Source of the DNA: Pegoplata infirma
Lineage: Eukaryota; Arthropoda; Insecta; Diptera; Anthomyiidae
DNA: 64,000 bases
Reading direction: 5' to 3'
NCBI GenBank assembly: GCA_963921195.1
Contig: OY992540.1
Location: forward strand, 17,801,136 to 17,865,135
Shown: positions 41,137 to 52,739 of the stretch, piece by piece
Numbering within the stretch: the first letter of the stretch is position 1
Layout of the letters: each line of letters begins with the position of its first letter
Program-made: the position numbers and the translations under genes
The notes under the pieces: generated by a model
Database searches by the model: none
Told to the model about the DNA's origin: nothing
Seen by the model: only the letters and a program-made list of their open reading frames with translations

Positions 41137-42117
41137 TCGTGAACCTATATTCAAAATATGCCAACTCAAATTTGAACAAAATGAGTTTCCGATGGCAATA
41201 AGCTCCCCTATGCAATACCCAGCTGCGATAAAAATTTCAGAGCAAAAAAATAATTTGTTGTCGTTTTACATCAATTTTTGTTATTCTGCTATCTCAAAGT
41301 TTTTATTTTTTTGGTGAAAATAAATGCCAACTCCCATAGTAAATTTCCAAAAATTTTTCAAAAATTTGTTTAAAAAAAATTATACCTCATATCCCATTGC
41401 ATTTGCCATGCTGAACACGAATCCGGTAAAGATTTTGATATCTAATGGCTAGTTTTCGAAATATTGCCATTTTGAAAATATCGGCAAATAGTAGTTGCAA
41501 AAAAAAAATTGCTTATATGCATGTAACTTTCAAACTATTCATCAGATTTTAACATTATGAGTGGGGCAAATACAGTCAATGATATAAGCTTTCAAAATAG
41601 CTAGTTTGGAGTGAGCCTTCTACAATAAGGCGTGAGTTACAGAGTGCCAAAGTTGACCACCCCGAGATTAAAAGACTTTCGGAGCTTGTAACTTTCAAAA
41701 ATATGCAAAGATTTTTATTTTTTTTTTTAGGTTTTGCAATTACCGTACTAAAGATAACAAAATCCCAAAAAAAAAAAATATACATGTAACTTTCAAACTA
41801 TTTATCAGATTTAAACATTATGAATGGGGCAAATAAAGTCAATGATATAAGCTTTCAAAATAGCTCGTTTGGAGTGAGCCTACTACAATACAGCGTGAGT
41901 TACAGAGTGCCAAATTTGACCACCCCGAGATAAAAAGTCTTTCGGAGCTAGTAACTTTTAAAAATATGCAAAGATTTTTAATTTTTTTCAGTTTTTGTAA
42001 TTACACTGCAAAGGATAACAAAAACCAACCACAAAAAAAAATAATAAAAATTTTTCAAAAAAAAAATTATTTTTATTTTCCGACAAAATATGCCAACTCT
42101 AAAAAAATATTTGTTTT
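41134..42117 (+). mobile_element. Element X copy A, first segment
   Basis: Starts ATATCGTGAACCTATATTC, then AAATATGCCAACTCAAATTT. X has terminal repeats of about 35 bp (this end pairs with GAATATAGTTCGACGATAT) and no open frame. Copy A has a ~265-bp tandem duplication (41520-42035; CAATGATATAAGCTTTCAAA units) absent from copies B and C. It continues at 46494-46614 and 62478-62578. Confidence 0.8.
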
Positions 42118-42313
42118 AGTTAAAATACAAGATTTGTTTAAAGGTTTTTAATATAAAAATGTACAAAAATATTGTTTATTGAAGAAAAGTTTTTATCCAA
42201 CTGACAATAAAATAAAAATATTATTTTTATAAAACAAAGTTATTTTCAAAGGTAACTAAATAACAAACTGAACAAAGTATTTAAGCACAAGTATTTAATT
42301 GCATATTTCAACA
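42118..42313 (-). repeat. Copia-type 3' LTR
   Basis: On the minus strand it reads TGTTGAAATATGCAATTAAA to GTATTTTAACT. A purine-rich GGGTAGGGA tract precedes it on that strand. The end CT departs from the usual CA. Confidence 0.93.
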
Positions 42314-42324
42314 TCCCTACCCAA

Positions 42325-45300
42325 TTAAATAAATCCAACCATATTTCTAAACTTCTCAAAAAATAATTTAGGCAAAGGTTTAGTAAAGAAATCTGCAATT
42401 TGTTCCTTAGTTGACTTGTATAAAATTTTAAGAGTACCATCTTGAACACAATCACGAACAAAATTATATTTGATATCAATATGCTTCATTCTTTGATGTT
42501 CTTTAGGTTCTTCAGCAATTTTAATACATGACATATTGTCTTCAAAAATGCAAATAGGAGTTTCAATTATAATATTCAAATCTTGTAAAATCTTCTTTGT
42601 AAAAATTATTTCACATGATGCGACACAAAGCGCAATGTATTCAGCTTCAGTAGATGATAATGATACTGTAGGCTGCTTCTTTGTTATCCAAGAGACGGAA
42701 CATCCAAATAATTTAATTAAGTATCCACTTACAGATTTTCTGTCATCAATATCATTTCCCCAATCAGCATCTGAATAACCATATAAAATGTCATCAGTTT
42801 TACCATCATATAGAAGTTCCATATTAGCAGTTTTCTTCAAATATCTTAGAATTCTTTTCAAATGAATCCAATGGCAATCGGTAGCACAGTTTTGAAAACG
42901 ACTTAAATAATTTACACTAACACTTAAATCAGGTCTTGAAGTAAGCATTAAGTACATTAAACATCCAATTAACTCTTTATATGGTTCTTTTGTAAGTTCA
43001 TCATTTGAATCTTGAGTTAAACATAATTTAGGTTCCATTGGAGTATCAACACCATTACAGTTCTCCATTCCAAAGCGTTTTAATAAATTTAATATAAAAG
43101 ATTTTTGATTTATTTTCAATTTTGAATTTTCAAAATTACGAATGACTTTGACTCCTAGATATACATCAACATTTCCTAAGTCCTTCATTTCAAACTCTTC
43201 CTTTAATAAAGATTTAACTTTTTCGATTTCTTCACAGTTATTTCCAACGAGCAAAAGATCATCTACATATAGTAGCAAATACACTACATTGTTATTAATT
43301 TTACGTATATACAAGCAATAATCATTTTTGGAACGTTCAAACTTTAACTTTAAAATATAATTGTTAAATCTTTCATTCCACATTCGTGGAGCTTGCTTCA
43401 ATCCATATAAGGAACGATTTAATTTACATACCACATTCGGGTCACATTGAAGTCCTTGAGGAGGTTTCATATATATTTCTTCATGAAGATATCCATTTAG
43501 AAATGCAGTCTTCACATCCATTTGTTGTATTTGGTACTTCATCTTATTAGCAACAGCAAGTAAAATACGAAAAGTTCCAATTCTAGCAACAGGTGAATAT
43601 GTTTCTTGGAAATCAAATCCTTGACGTTGTGTGAATCCCCTTGCAACAACACGAGCTTTGTATTCGCCTGGATTACCATTAGTATCAACTTTACGTTTAA
43701 ACACCCATTTTGAATCAATAACTGTTTTTCCCTCCGGAAGTTTAACCAAATCCCATGTTTGATTCTTCTCTAACGAAGTTAATTCACTTTCAACGGCTTT
43801 GTACCACTCACCTGAATCAGAACAACTTTTTAAATCTTCATATGTTGTAGGCACCTCAGAAACAAATAATTCTGCATTTAGAGCTAGCGCAATGTAATCA
43901 TAACGACTTGGTGGGTTTCTTTCTCTTGTACTTCTACGCAATAATAATGGCTGCTGATCAGTTTCTGGTTCTTCTTCTTGTGTTTCATTAGGTTCTTCAT
44001 TGAGAGATGTATTTGGTTCTTCTTGACTTATTGCTTCTTCATCACTGTTCTCAAACCCATTAACTTCTGGAAATTCTGTTCTATTTGTTTCTACTATTTC
44101 CCTTTCAGGTAGCAATGTTTCATATTCTGGAAATTCAGTTCTATTTGTTTCTACTATTTCCCTTTCAGGTATCAATGTTTCATATTCTACCGATTTTGGA
44201 ATAACTTTATTGGTTGGCTTCGAGTTTGCAAACGCTTTTTCATTAAACACGACATCTCTTGACAAAATAATTTTACGATTAATTGGGTTCCATAATCGAT
44301 AACCATTTCCACTATATCCAACCATAATTAATTTGCTTGATTTCATATCTAGTTTATTACGATTTATTTTTGGAATATGCGAATATGCTACACAACCAAA
44401 TAATCTTAAGTTAGATAAATTGGGTCTTATACCATACCAAATTTCTGCAGGAGTTTTATCAAAGGAAATAGCACTTGTCGGACTTCTATTTGTTAGATAG
44501 TTAGCACAGTAAACCGCCTCTGTCCATAAACCCTTTTCTATACCACAATCATTTATTAAAGATCTTGCTTTTTCAATCAGAGTACGATTCATTCTCTCTG
44601 ATGTACCATTTTGCTCAGGTGTGTAGGCATTTGTGTATTGAATACTGATTCCAGAGATTTTGCAAAATTCTTTGAAAATAACTGACGAGTACTCACCTCC
44701 ATTGTCACATCTTAAATTAGCTATTTTTGTATCATGTAAATTTTCGGCCATTGACTTGAACGTTTTGAAATAATCGAATACCTCCGATTTCTTTGACATC
44801 ATATAAACTGATGTGAAATGGGAATAATCGTCTATAAAAGTAACCAAATAACGCTTACCATCCCAAGAAGTTGTAGATATTGGACCACACACATCAGTGT
44901 GAACGAGCTGCAAAATTCTAGATGTTCTTACCTTGGGCTTTTCTTTGAAAGACTGCCGACATTGTTTACCAAACACACATGATTCACAAAACGATTTATC
45001 ACCTACAAGCTTATCCATTCCATCAGCTATAACATTAAGTTTCTTCATGTCAGAAAAATTCAAATGACCTAGTCGTTGATGCCACAAATCAGTCTGCTGT
45101 TGATTATCAGTTATATGAGCACTTGCATTTTGACAACTTAAATAAAATTCATAAAGTTTGCTTTTTCTTTCAGCTTGAAGTACTAACGATTCACCTTTAT
45201 ACACATTTACACGTCTGTTTTGAAAAACTGCTTTCATTCCAGCTTCTTCTATGCGTCGTATTGAAAATAAATTACATTTCAATTCTTTACAAAATAAAAC

Positions 45301-46281
45301 ATTTTTAATTTCAATTCTTAATTTGTTTTGATTAACATTGATGATGCCCCGAACTGTTCCAATTTTTGTAGCTTGAATACAAACACCATCCTTAGCTACA
45401 CCAATAGTTACAGGATTTTTCAATACACGCAAATCTTCAAACCATTGTTCATCATTGGCCATATGATCGCTGGCTCCAGAATCTACAACCCATTTCAGGC
45501 CAATAGTCGAATCAACTTCCAAACAATCTTCATCCGCAATAAAACTTACGTCAGTATTTGAAAAATTAACATTCTTACCAGATTGATCTCTCTTCCATTT
45601 AAAACAATTTTTCTTCATGTGACCAATTTTCCCACAATAATGACATTTAAAATTGAAGTTTGCTTTCATTGCAACAGTTTCATCTAAAACATCGTTGCCA
45701 GTATTCTTATGTTTTCTTTCTTCTTCTAATAAACGATTTTTGACAAATTCCATTTCAAGTTTATCAGGATTTAATGTTTCTATTGCTGTTACCACATTGT
45801 TGTAACTTTCCGGCAATGTAATAAGCAAATGACAGATTACATCTAATTTTTCCAAATTAGCTCCTGATGATTTCAGCTGCCTTACCAAACTATCAAATTT
45901 TAAGAAAAAGTCACTTAAATTTTCAGTTTCTTCACATTTCATTGTTATCAGTTTCTTTCTTAAAAACAATTGATTTGAAATACTTTTCTTTGCAAAAACA
46001 TTCGTAAGTGCTTGTAAGACCTCAAACGCACTCTTCGAATCTTTAACGTACTCCAGATGAGAGTCCGCAATTCTTCTTATAATGATTGATTTCGCTTTCT
46101 TATCATTTTTCATCAATTCTACCTTCTTGGCAGCATCGGCTTCTTGAGCTACCAAATCTTCAACATTTGTTGCTATTAAATTGAGTAATCCATGTTCATC
46201 TAAAACTGCTTCCAATCGGAATTTCCAATTATCAAAATTTCGGCCTTCAAACAAATTTATAGAAAACATTTCTTCTGCCAT
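42325..46281 (-). CDS. Copia-type Gag-Pol polyprotein, intact, 1318 aa
   Basis: The frame opens at an ATG inside the primer-binding site (46293), but ATGGCAGAAG at 46281 is the likelier start (MAEEMFSINL). Gag similar to UBN2-type copia Gag; CCHC knuckle CHYCGKIGHMKKNC (about residue 212); protease VVDSGASDHM (about 264); GAG-pre-integrase LWHQRLGHLNFSDM; integrase with HTDVCGP (about 459), DDYSHF, CDNGGEYSS (about 525) and NGTSERMNR; reverse transcriptase with VKTAFLNGYLHEEIYM (about 928), SLYGLKQAPR and YVDD (about 1002); RNase H with GYSDADWGND (about 1170), SLSSTEAEYIAL, and C-terminal ADFFTKPLP. The order protease-integrase-RT-RNase H is diagnostic of Ty1/copia. In the linker a 19-residue unit YETL.PEREIVETNRTEFPE is repeated twice (44070-44190). 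No break; probably active. Confidence 0.96.
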   Translation of the reverse strand: MAEEMFSINLFEGRNFDNWKFRLEAVLDEHGLLNLIATNVEDLVAQEADAAKKVELMKNDKKAKSIIIRRIADSHLEYVKDSKSAFEVLQALTNVFAKKSISNQLFLRKKLITMKCEETENLSDFFLKFDSLVRQLKSSGANLEKLDVICHLLITLPESYNNVVTAIETLNPDKLEMEFVKNRLLEEERKHKNTGNDVLDETVAMKANFNFKCHYCGKIGHMKKNCFKWKRDQSGKNVNFSNTDVSFIADEDCLEVDSTIGLKWVVDSGASDHMANDEQWFEDLRVLKNPVTIGVAKDGVCIQATKIGTVRGIINVNQNKLRIEIKNVLFCKELKCNLFSIRRIEEAGMKAVFQNRRVNVYKGESLVLQAERKSKLYEFYLSCQNASAHITDNQQQTDLWHQRLGHLNFSDMKKLNVIADGMDKLVGDKSFCESCVFGKQCRQSFKEKPKVRTSRILQLVHTDVCGPISTTSWDGKRYLVTFIDDYSHFTSVYMMSKKSEVFDYFKTFKSMAENLHDTKIANLRCDNGGEYSSVIFKEFCKISGISIQYTNAYTPEQNGTSERMNRTLIEKARSLINDCGIEKGLWTEAVYCANYLTNRSPTSAISFDKTPAEIWYGIRPNLSNLRLFGCVAYSHIPKINRNKLDMKSSKLIMVGYSGNGYRLWNPINRKIILSRDVVFNEKAFANSKPTNKVIPKSVEYETLIPEREIVETNRTEFPEYETLLPEREIVETNRTEFPEVNGFENSDEEAISQEEPNTSLNEEPNETQEEEPETDQQPLLLRRSTRERNPPSRYDYIALALNAELFVSEVPTTYEDLKSCSDSGEWYKAVESELTSLEKNQTWDLVKLPEGKTVIDSKWVFKRKVDTNGNPGEYKARVVARGFTQRQGFDFQETYSPVARIGTFRILLAVANKMKYQIQQMDVKTAFLNGYLHEEIYMKPPQGLQCDPNVVCKLNRSLYGLKQAPRMWNERFNNYILKLKFERSKNDYCLYIRKINNNVVYLLLYVDDLLLVGNNCEEIEKVKSLLKEEFEMKDLGNVDVYLGVKVIRNFENSKLKINQKSFILNLLKRFGMENCNGVDTPMEPKLCLTQDSNDELTKEPYKELIGCLMYLMLTSRPDLSVSVNYLSRFQNCATDCHWIHLKRILRYLKKTANMELLYDGKTDDILYGYSDADWGNDIDDRKSVSGYLIKLFGCSVSWITKKQPTVSLSSTEAEYIALCVASCEIIFTKKILQDLNIIIETPICIFEDNMSCIKIAEEPKEHQRMKHIDIKYNFVRDCVQDGTLKILYKSTKEQIADFFTKPLPKLFFEKFRNMVGFI

Positions 46282-46283
46282 GA

Positions 46284-46297
46284 CTGGGCCCATAACC
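46284..46297 (-). promoter_or_regulatory. Primer-binding site, initiator tRNA-Met internal (copia-like)
   Basis: Minus strand GGTTATGGGCCCAG directly follows the 5' LTR. It is complementary to the anticodon arm region of insect initiator tRNA-Met (CTGGGCCCATAACC), as in Drosophila copia, which primes from a cleaved tRNA half. Confidence 0.85.
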
Positions 46298-46493
46298 AGT
46301 TAAAATACAAGATTTGTTTAAAGGTTTTTAATATAAAAATGTACAAAAATATTGTTTATTGAAGAAAAGTTTTTATCCAACTGACAATAAAATAAAAATA
46401 TTATTTTTATAAAACAAAGTTATTTTCAAAGGTAACTAAATAACAAACTGAACAAAGTATTTAAGCACAAGTATTTAATTGCATATTTCAACA
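46298..46493 (-). repeat. Copia-type 5' LTR
   Basis: 196 bp; no difference from the 3' LTR found by eye. Confidence 0.93.
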
Positions 46494-46614
46494 GTTTTTT
46501 GATATAGTAATAAGTGCCATCTCTGAAAAATACGCAAACAAGTGCAAAATATGAAATTTTTTGCAAAGGTAAAAATTATTTAGAATATTTAAACCATCTT
46601 GTGGAAGATACATT
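46494..46614 (+). mobile_element. Element X copy A, second segment
   Basis: From GTTTTTTGATATAGTAATAA to CATCTTGTGGAAGATACATT. In copy C the next bases are GTTTATTTTTGCAATAATAC; here they are displaced to 62478. Confidence 0.8.
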
Positions 46615-46966
46615 CCCGAGTAAAAAAAAAATGATATAGTCATATACAATGTTGTATAGCAACATAGATTTGTATATGTTTATATGTGACACTATATGTT
46701 TCTAGATAAAATTATGTATTGGAAAAAATTTTTAATTTTTTTTAATATAGTGTCAGATAAAGTTACATATTATTATATGTGGTAACACATATTATTATAT
46801 ATGCCGTATATAAATATACAAGATTTGCCAAATTCAATACAGCTCCACATATAAATATATATAGTACCAAGCAAAATTATATATGATTATATAACAGGAA
46901 ATATAAGGAAAATTTTCTAAGTTAGTTTTGATATTTTTTTATGTAATTTTATAAAAAAAAACACGT

Positions 46967-48468
46967 AAAAAAGTTAAATTCGACCTTGCCGAATGTAGTG
47001 ATACGCTCCACAATTTCAAAAAGATTATTGCAAAAAACTTTTCTTAAAAGAAATTACTTTTGAAAAAAAATTAAAAAAAAAAAAAAAAAAAATCAGCGAT
47101 TTTTTTCTTTTTTTGTCAAAAAATATGTTCGTACTTGTTTAAATACCATTTGGTGTTCAATTATGTTCAGATATCGTCGAACTATATTCAATAAATGCCA
47201 ACTCTAAAAAGCTTACTTTTCAGGAGAGCTAGTTATTTTGCATATTATTGCAAAAATAAACAATGTACCTTCCACAAGATGGTTTAAATATTCTAAATAA
47301 TTTTTACCCATGCAAAAAATTTCACATTTTGCACTTGTTTCCGTATTTTTGAGAGATGGCATTTATTACTGTATCAAAAAACAAATATTTTTTTAGAGTT
47401 GGCATATTTTGTCGGAAAATAAAAATACATTTTTTTTGGAAAAATTTTTATTATTTTTTTTTGTGGTTGGTTTTTGTTATCCTTTGCAGTGTAATTACAA
47501 AAACTGAAAAAAATTAAAAATCTTTGCATATTTTTAAAAGTTACTAGCTCCGAAAGACTTTTTATCTCGGGGTGGTCAAATTTGGCACTCTGTAACTCAC
47601 GCTGTATTGTAGTAGGCTCACTCCAAACGAGCTATTTTGAAAGCTTATATCATTGACTTTATTTGCCCCATTCATAATGTTTAAATCTGATAAATAGTTT
47701 GAAAGTTACATGTATATAAGCAATTTTTTGTTTTTGCTACCACTATTTACCGATATTTTCAAAATGGCAATATCTCGAAAACTAGCTATTAGATATCAAA
47801 ATCTTTACCGGATTCGTGTTCAGCATGGCAAATGCAATGGGATATGAGGTATAATTTTTTTTAAATTTTTTTTGAAAAATTTTTGGAAATTTACAATGGG
47901 AGTTGGCATTAATTTTCACCAAAAAAATATCTGCTTTGAGATAGCAGAATAACAAAAATGGATGTAAAACGACAACAAATTATTTTTTTGCTCTAAAATT
48001 TTTATCACAGATGGGTATTGCATAGGGGAGCTTTTTGCCATCGGAAACTCATTTCGGTCAAATTTGAGTTGGCATATTTTGAATATAGGTTCACGATATG
48101 TCAACCAGCAGTCGAATTAAGGCATTTTGTATTTTTAGGTTATGTTTAATGTACTAAAATTTTTGAGGTGTCCTTACATTTTCGTTCATAACTTTTGAAC
48201 CGCTGAACCGATATCGCTCAAATGCAATACCAAACTTTTCGGGAAACTTCCAATAAATATGTTAAGTTTCAGTCATCTCTGTGTAATATTTTGGCCGTGA
48301 TCACTATTTCCACAGACAGACAGGCGGATAGACGAACATTGATAGAATGTCTTAAAATCGATCGGGGATCATGAATATATACTTTATGGGGTCCCACACA
48401 GATATTTCGATTAGTTACAAACTTATATATACCCTCTACCACTAACAATAAGTGGAGGGTATAAAAAA
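46967..48468 (+). mobile_element. mini-me/DINE-1-like repeat, copy 9, split by element X copy B
   Basis: Starts ACACGTAAAAAAGTTAAATT, CGACCTTGCCGAATGTAGTG; after X it resumes TGTCAACCAGCAGTCGAATT, then CAGACAGACAGGCGGATAGA, TTTATGGGGTCCCACAC and GTGGAGGGTATAAAAA. Copy 10 (63.3 kb) keeps the uninterrupted junction. Confidence 0.75.
47171..48098 (-). mobile_element. Element X copy B, 928 bp
   Basis: ATATCGTCGAACTATATTC to GGTTCACGATAT; reverse orientation to copies A and C, full length, without the 265-bp duplication. ATAT on both sides may be the target duplication. Confidence 0.82.
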
Positions 48469-48486
48469 TCAAAATTATTGACCATA

Positions 48487-48756
48487 TCGCTCCTTTACTT
48501 GTATAGTGTCACAACTCAAAATATTTGATTTTGCAGAAAACACGTTTAAAGTTTACTATTGAAACTGGTTTTTAATTGAAAAAGGCCGGTACATAGAAAA
48601 TGTAATAATGGCGTGTACTCTTCTCAAATGGTGAGTTTAAAAGATATTAATACGAATTTTTGACACAATATAAAGCACGATATATCGAATAATTCTGCAT
48701 CATTAACTCAAAAAACGCATTTTTTTAATTATGACACTATACAAGTAAAGGAGCGA
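48487..48756. mobile_element. 270-bp MITE, TA duplication
   Basis: Perfect inverted ends TCGCTCCTTTACTTGTATAG with TA flanks (48485-48486, 48757-48758). Non-coding. Confidence 0.85.
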
Positions 48757-49565
48757 TATGTTTAACTTTTTTATTAATTCATTTTTAACTACACCAAAAA
48801 AAAAAAGTCCAAAGGACCTAGTGCAGGAATTGGTAACCAATACTAAAATTTTTTACTAATATTATTCAAAGATACTAAAATTAGTAACTTATTAGTAGAT
48901 TTGGGTACAAAATCACTTACTAAAACTTTAACTGTAAAATTATTTTGAGTGTATGTAGATTATGTAGGAGAATGAACCCCTACAATAACAAAATGATATA
49001 ATGAACAATTTCGAAGATTGAACGAAAATACAAAAAAGAACTAAAATAAACAAACTAGGTCAAACCATTCAGTGAAGTGAATAGTTCAATTGAACTAGTT
49101 AGTTCATAAACGACACAAATAACATAAACAAATCAGCTGTGTGTTTTTTTAAAACCAAGGATAAAAATCTGCAAAATTTTAGGAAAATATTAAACAATTT
49201 TGGAATTAACACGGTAAGTTTAAATATTAAATTTACACTACGCACTATAAATAAAACAACAATTTAATATAATTTACAGCACAGGAACAAAACAATATTT
49301 TGTCACAAAAACAACAACAGTGTATGGTGATAAAGGAGTTGAATCGAACAAAGAAAATAAATTTTGTGAAAACCCAAACATTAAGGTTCAAAAGTCTATC
49401 TAATCTGTCTGGGAATAATTTTTGATGTTACCGAGCTATCGGTATGGATGGCAGTGTTAAATTGAGGAAAACACAGATGTTAAGGTTGAAAATATTTTAC
49501 AAGTGTTTTTGTTTTCGATTTGAAACAAAAAGTAAGTATTTATCCAATGTAAAATTTTGAAATAC
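48757..49565. other. AT-rich repeat remnants, no gene
   Basis: 49000-49120 resembles the end of the hAT MITE at 24329-24868 (GTTCAATTGAACTAGTTAGT). The rest, including 49240-49530, shows nothing recognisable. Confidence 0.45.
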
Positions 49566-51345
49566 ATTTTCTAATCCCCTGTGTCCAAGTGCAGGATTTT
49601 AAACTTCTTTTGACATACAAAAGTTTCATTTTTGTATGAAACATACAAATTAACCTGTAAAAATCACGGTTTTTAGAGGATATAGTTTTTTTTGAATTAG
49701 ACTGCTTCGTGATTTCCACAGGCAGGCGGATTGGCATTCATAGAATGTCATTGAATCGATAATGGATCAATAACATATGGACATTTCCATTTAACTTTTC
49801 ATTTCTTTGAAATTTTGGTTTTTTGGCCAAAACTTTTTTTATTTGCATTCAAATGGCTATCTACTGATAGAAATGCATAAAGGACTACTAATGCAATTAG
49901 CTTACAAACACTAAAGGCCAAAAATCGTAATTTGCGGTAGTTAGCGACAATCAAACTTCCGAAATGTGGAAAAGTCGATTGAAATTTCATAAAAATAATG
50001 TACTCTTTGGCCTATTGTACTTGCGCCGTCCAGCGTATTCTTCGAAGATTTAAAATATATGGTCCCTATACTTGTTCAAAATAGATGTATTTATGAATTT
50101 GATGTGCCATCAATAATAAAAAAGTTATTTGGTGGTAACGCTTTGAAATTAAAATTTCTTCATTTTCAATTTTTCCTCGTTTTTTGATCAGGAAATTTGC
50201 GCCGCTTCATACTTTTCAAAAACTAACAGGAAAAATGATAGCTGTCGTAATTCCCTAGAGTTTGAAACCGGTCTCATGAATGTGCCCTCAATAGGAGCGG
50301 AGTACTAGCTAGACAAAAGTTGAGAGACAAAACGTGAAAGTCATCAAAAATCCACTTTTTTGCGAGGCACATTCGCAATATTATTTAAAACTGGCCAGCA
50401 CATCGCGTGATCCAAATATTTTTTGATTTTTTATAATAAAATCGATATAGCGTGTTAAAATTTTGAATAGCAAAAATTTTGCAAAAATCTGACATTTCAC
50501 GATTTTTAACTTTTGCTTGTATTTTCACGCGAAAAGAATTTAGATTTAAAATATACCCGTCAGACGATTGCTTGTAATGCGTATTATGGATCGTATGCAA
50601 AAATTGGGACTTAATGTAACTGTACGCTGAAAACGCGCCAATTTTGTACTTAGATAAACCGCCAGGGCACACTCAAACCGCTAATAGAAATTAATTTCTA
50701 TAAATGACAATTGCTGGCACTTATAAAGCTTTATTCCAAAACTGAGCGGCATTAATAAATTTTGAAGATTGTGGATTTTATGCATCTTTCAAAATTTGAT
50801 TAATCAGAAATTGCATCACTTTTAAAAATTCACAATTTTGCATTATGCACAAGTTTCTTAACTAATTTGAGGGTGCTTAATCCGAATATGACCTTTAATT
50901 TGGTCCATCGTCATTAGATTTCGCGTAAATTGCATATCAAGTATTAAAAGAGCAACTTTTTAAAACAAACTTTTAACGTAAAAATCTGATTGTATATCCA
51001 CGTTAATGGACGTAATGTATCCGGTTGTTATTGGGGATAGTATGAAACATTAATTAACGTTGATTTTGTCAATTTCTAATAATAATTGTAATTTTGAGAT
51101 TTTTTGTTTTCAATTAAAATCTTTAAACCGCCATAACTTTCGCGCCGTCAGCTGAAAGTTCTTCACGCGAACGGATTTGAACTTACTAAATGCATGTTTA
51201 TACACGTACTAAACGATTTTGATGTGCCTTCAAAAAAAATTTGAATATTTTTTAAACCTTGAAATCAAAAGTTAAATGGAAATGTTCATATATACTTTAT
51301 GGGGTCCTAAACTGATATTTCAATGAGTTACACACGGAATGAAAA
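49566..51345 (+). mobile_element. mini-me/DINE-1-like repeat, copy 11, split by a 1.5-kb element
   Basis: Left part 49566-49777 (CCCCTGTGTCCAAGTGCAGG, GGCAGGCGGATTGGCATTCA, AATCGATAATGGATCAATAA) continues at 51289 as TATACTTTATGGGGTCCTAA. The last terminal block is missing. Confidence 0.65.
49778..51288. mobile_element. 1511-bp TIR element, TA duplication
   Basis: Ends TGGACATTTCCATTTAAC and GTTAAATGGAAATGTTCA, flanked by TA, exactly interrupting copy 11. The interior is a loose palindrome (TTGCGCCGTCCAGCG / TTTCGCGCCGTCAGCTG). No transposase frame. Confidence 0.75.
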
Positions 51346-51678
51346 AGCTTCTCAAAGATTTTTACCACCTCTGACCCCTAAAATTATTTTGTATTTACTT
51401 TGAGCCAACACCAATGCAATGCTTTGTGTTGGTAGAAACTTGGTTTGAGAAGGAAAGAGGGAGGTAGTGTTTGTGGACATTTGAATTGTTCCAAATTGTA
51501 GCTGACTGGTAAGACGTCTACTGGAAGTTTATTTCACATACGGCTAGTTAGACCTAATTTTAATAAAAAAAGGTCAAACATTTTGGGACTATATCTCAGC
51601 GACTTTTGTCAACAAAACTGAGTGCAGGAACAGAACAATCACGACACGGAAACGGTTTCCAATTTGTACTAATCCCTA

Positions 51679-51789
51679 CTATAAATTGGATAAATTTCAA
51701 CAAATTGTCCAATTTTAAATATTTGTTGATATATTTCCAATTTATAGAAGTATATATTTGTAATTTGTTGAAAATTACCCAATTTATAG
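51679..51789. mobile_element. 111-bp MITE, TA duplication
   Basis: Inverted ends CTATAAATTGGATAAATTTC / GAAAATTACCCAATTTATAG with TA flanks (51677-51678, 51790-51791). Confidence 0.7.
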
Positions 51790-52099
51790 TAAGAAGCTTT
51801 TCTTTTTTTAATTAGAGTGTATCGTTAGCTGAAATTGTTTGGTTTTTCGTTACTACCTAAGAAAATTAACAATAAATGGTTTTTTCGTTCGTTTTGAAAA
51901 GAAAATTAATTCGCTGTTTTTAGGGTTCCAAATATAACCAAAATCTGAGGTTTTGCAGAATAATAAATGGAAAACCATAAATATCTTAAGAATCCGATGT
52001 GATAGGTCAAGGCTAACAAGGGAGGTCTTTCAGAGGGCACCCACCGATTGTCCTGAAACTTCCATATAGGAATGAGGGGAGCAAAATAAGAGTTACCTG

Positions 52100-52739
52100 C
52101 AGAGCTTCAAAGGATTTCATTCCTTAATTCGATTTGGCATTCTGAATAAAAATTTTGTGATTGCATTCCCCAATCACATTTTAGCGAGTTGAATGAATTC
52201 ACTTTAGACTCATTCGATTTATAAATATCGAATGCATTCGATGTATTTTTCATTCGACTTTTAAAAATCGAATGCTGTCGATTTTCTTTTCATTTAATTT
52301 GAAAAATCGAATGGCTTATTCATTCATTGCATAAAAAACTAACCAAGATAGAGCAAAACGAAGGCAATTTTTTGTTCATAGTATCGCCAACACTCTTCAC
52401 ACTTTTTGTCGTGTAGGCAGTTAAAAACTGTGTGATATATGCAATTTTAAAATTTTCGGGAATACCGGCGATACTATGGACCAACATTTTGCTCCGTTTT
52501 GCTCTATCTATTTAAAAAATCGATTGCATTCGCAGTGGAATGGTAGGGAATCAAATACATTCGATTTTTTTAAAATCGAATGAATAAGAAATCGAATTCT
52601 TTTATTTTTTCCATTCAATCAAATGAATTCAAAGGACTGCATTCGATGTTGATTTATGAAATCTAATCACTGACTATGGAAATTAATTGAATTTTTTTTG
52701 AGAATTCATTCGAAAAGGATTTCATTCTTCGAAGCTCTG
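52100..52739. mobile_element. hAT MITE, 640 bp, 8-bp duplication
   Basis: Ends CAGAGCTTC and GAAGCTCTG with the duplication GTTACCTG (52092-52099, 52740-52747). Many ATTCGAT/ATCGAAT repeats lie inside, the likely subterminal binding sites. It contains a smaller inverted-repeat insert at 52346-52509. Confidence 0.87.
52346..52509. repeat. Small foldback inside the hAT MITE
   Basis: AGATAGAGCAAAACG pairs with CGTTTTGCTCTATCT, and GTATCGCC with GGCGATAC. About 164 bp, probably a nested MITE. Confidence 0.65.

Larger units (their letters stand above)
42118..46493 (-). mobile_element. Ty1/copia LTR retrotransposon, complete, 4376 bp
   Basis: Two 196-bp LTRs that I find identical, with the 5-bp duplication GTTTT (42113-42117, 46494-46498). 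Copies B and C of element X show the uninterrupted target ATTTGTTTTTTGATATAG. One intact Gag-Pol frame. Confidence 0.96.
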
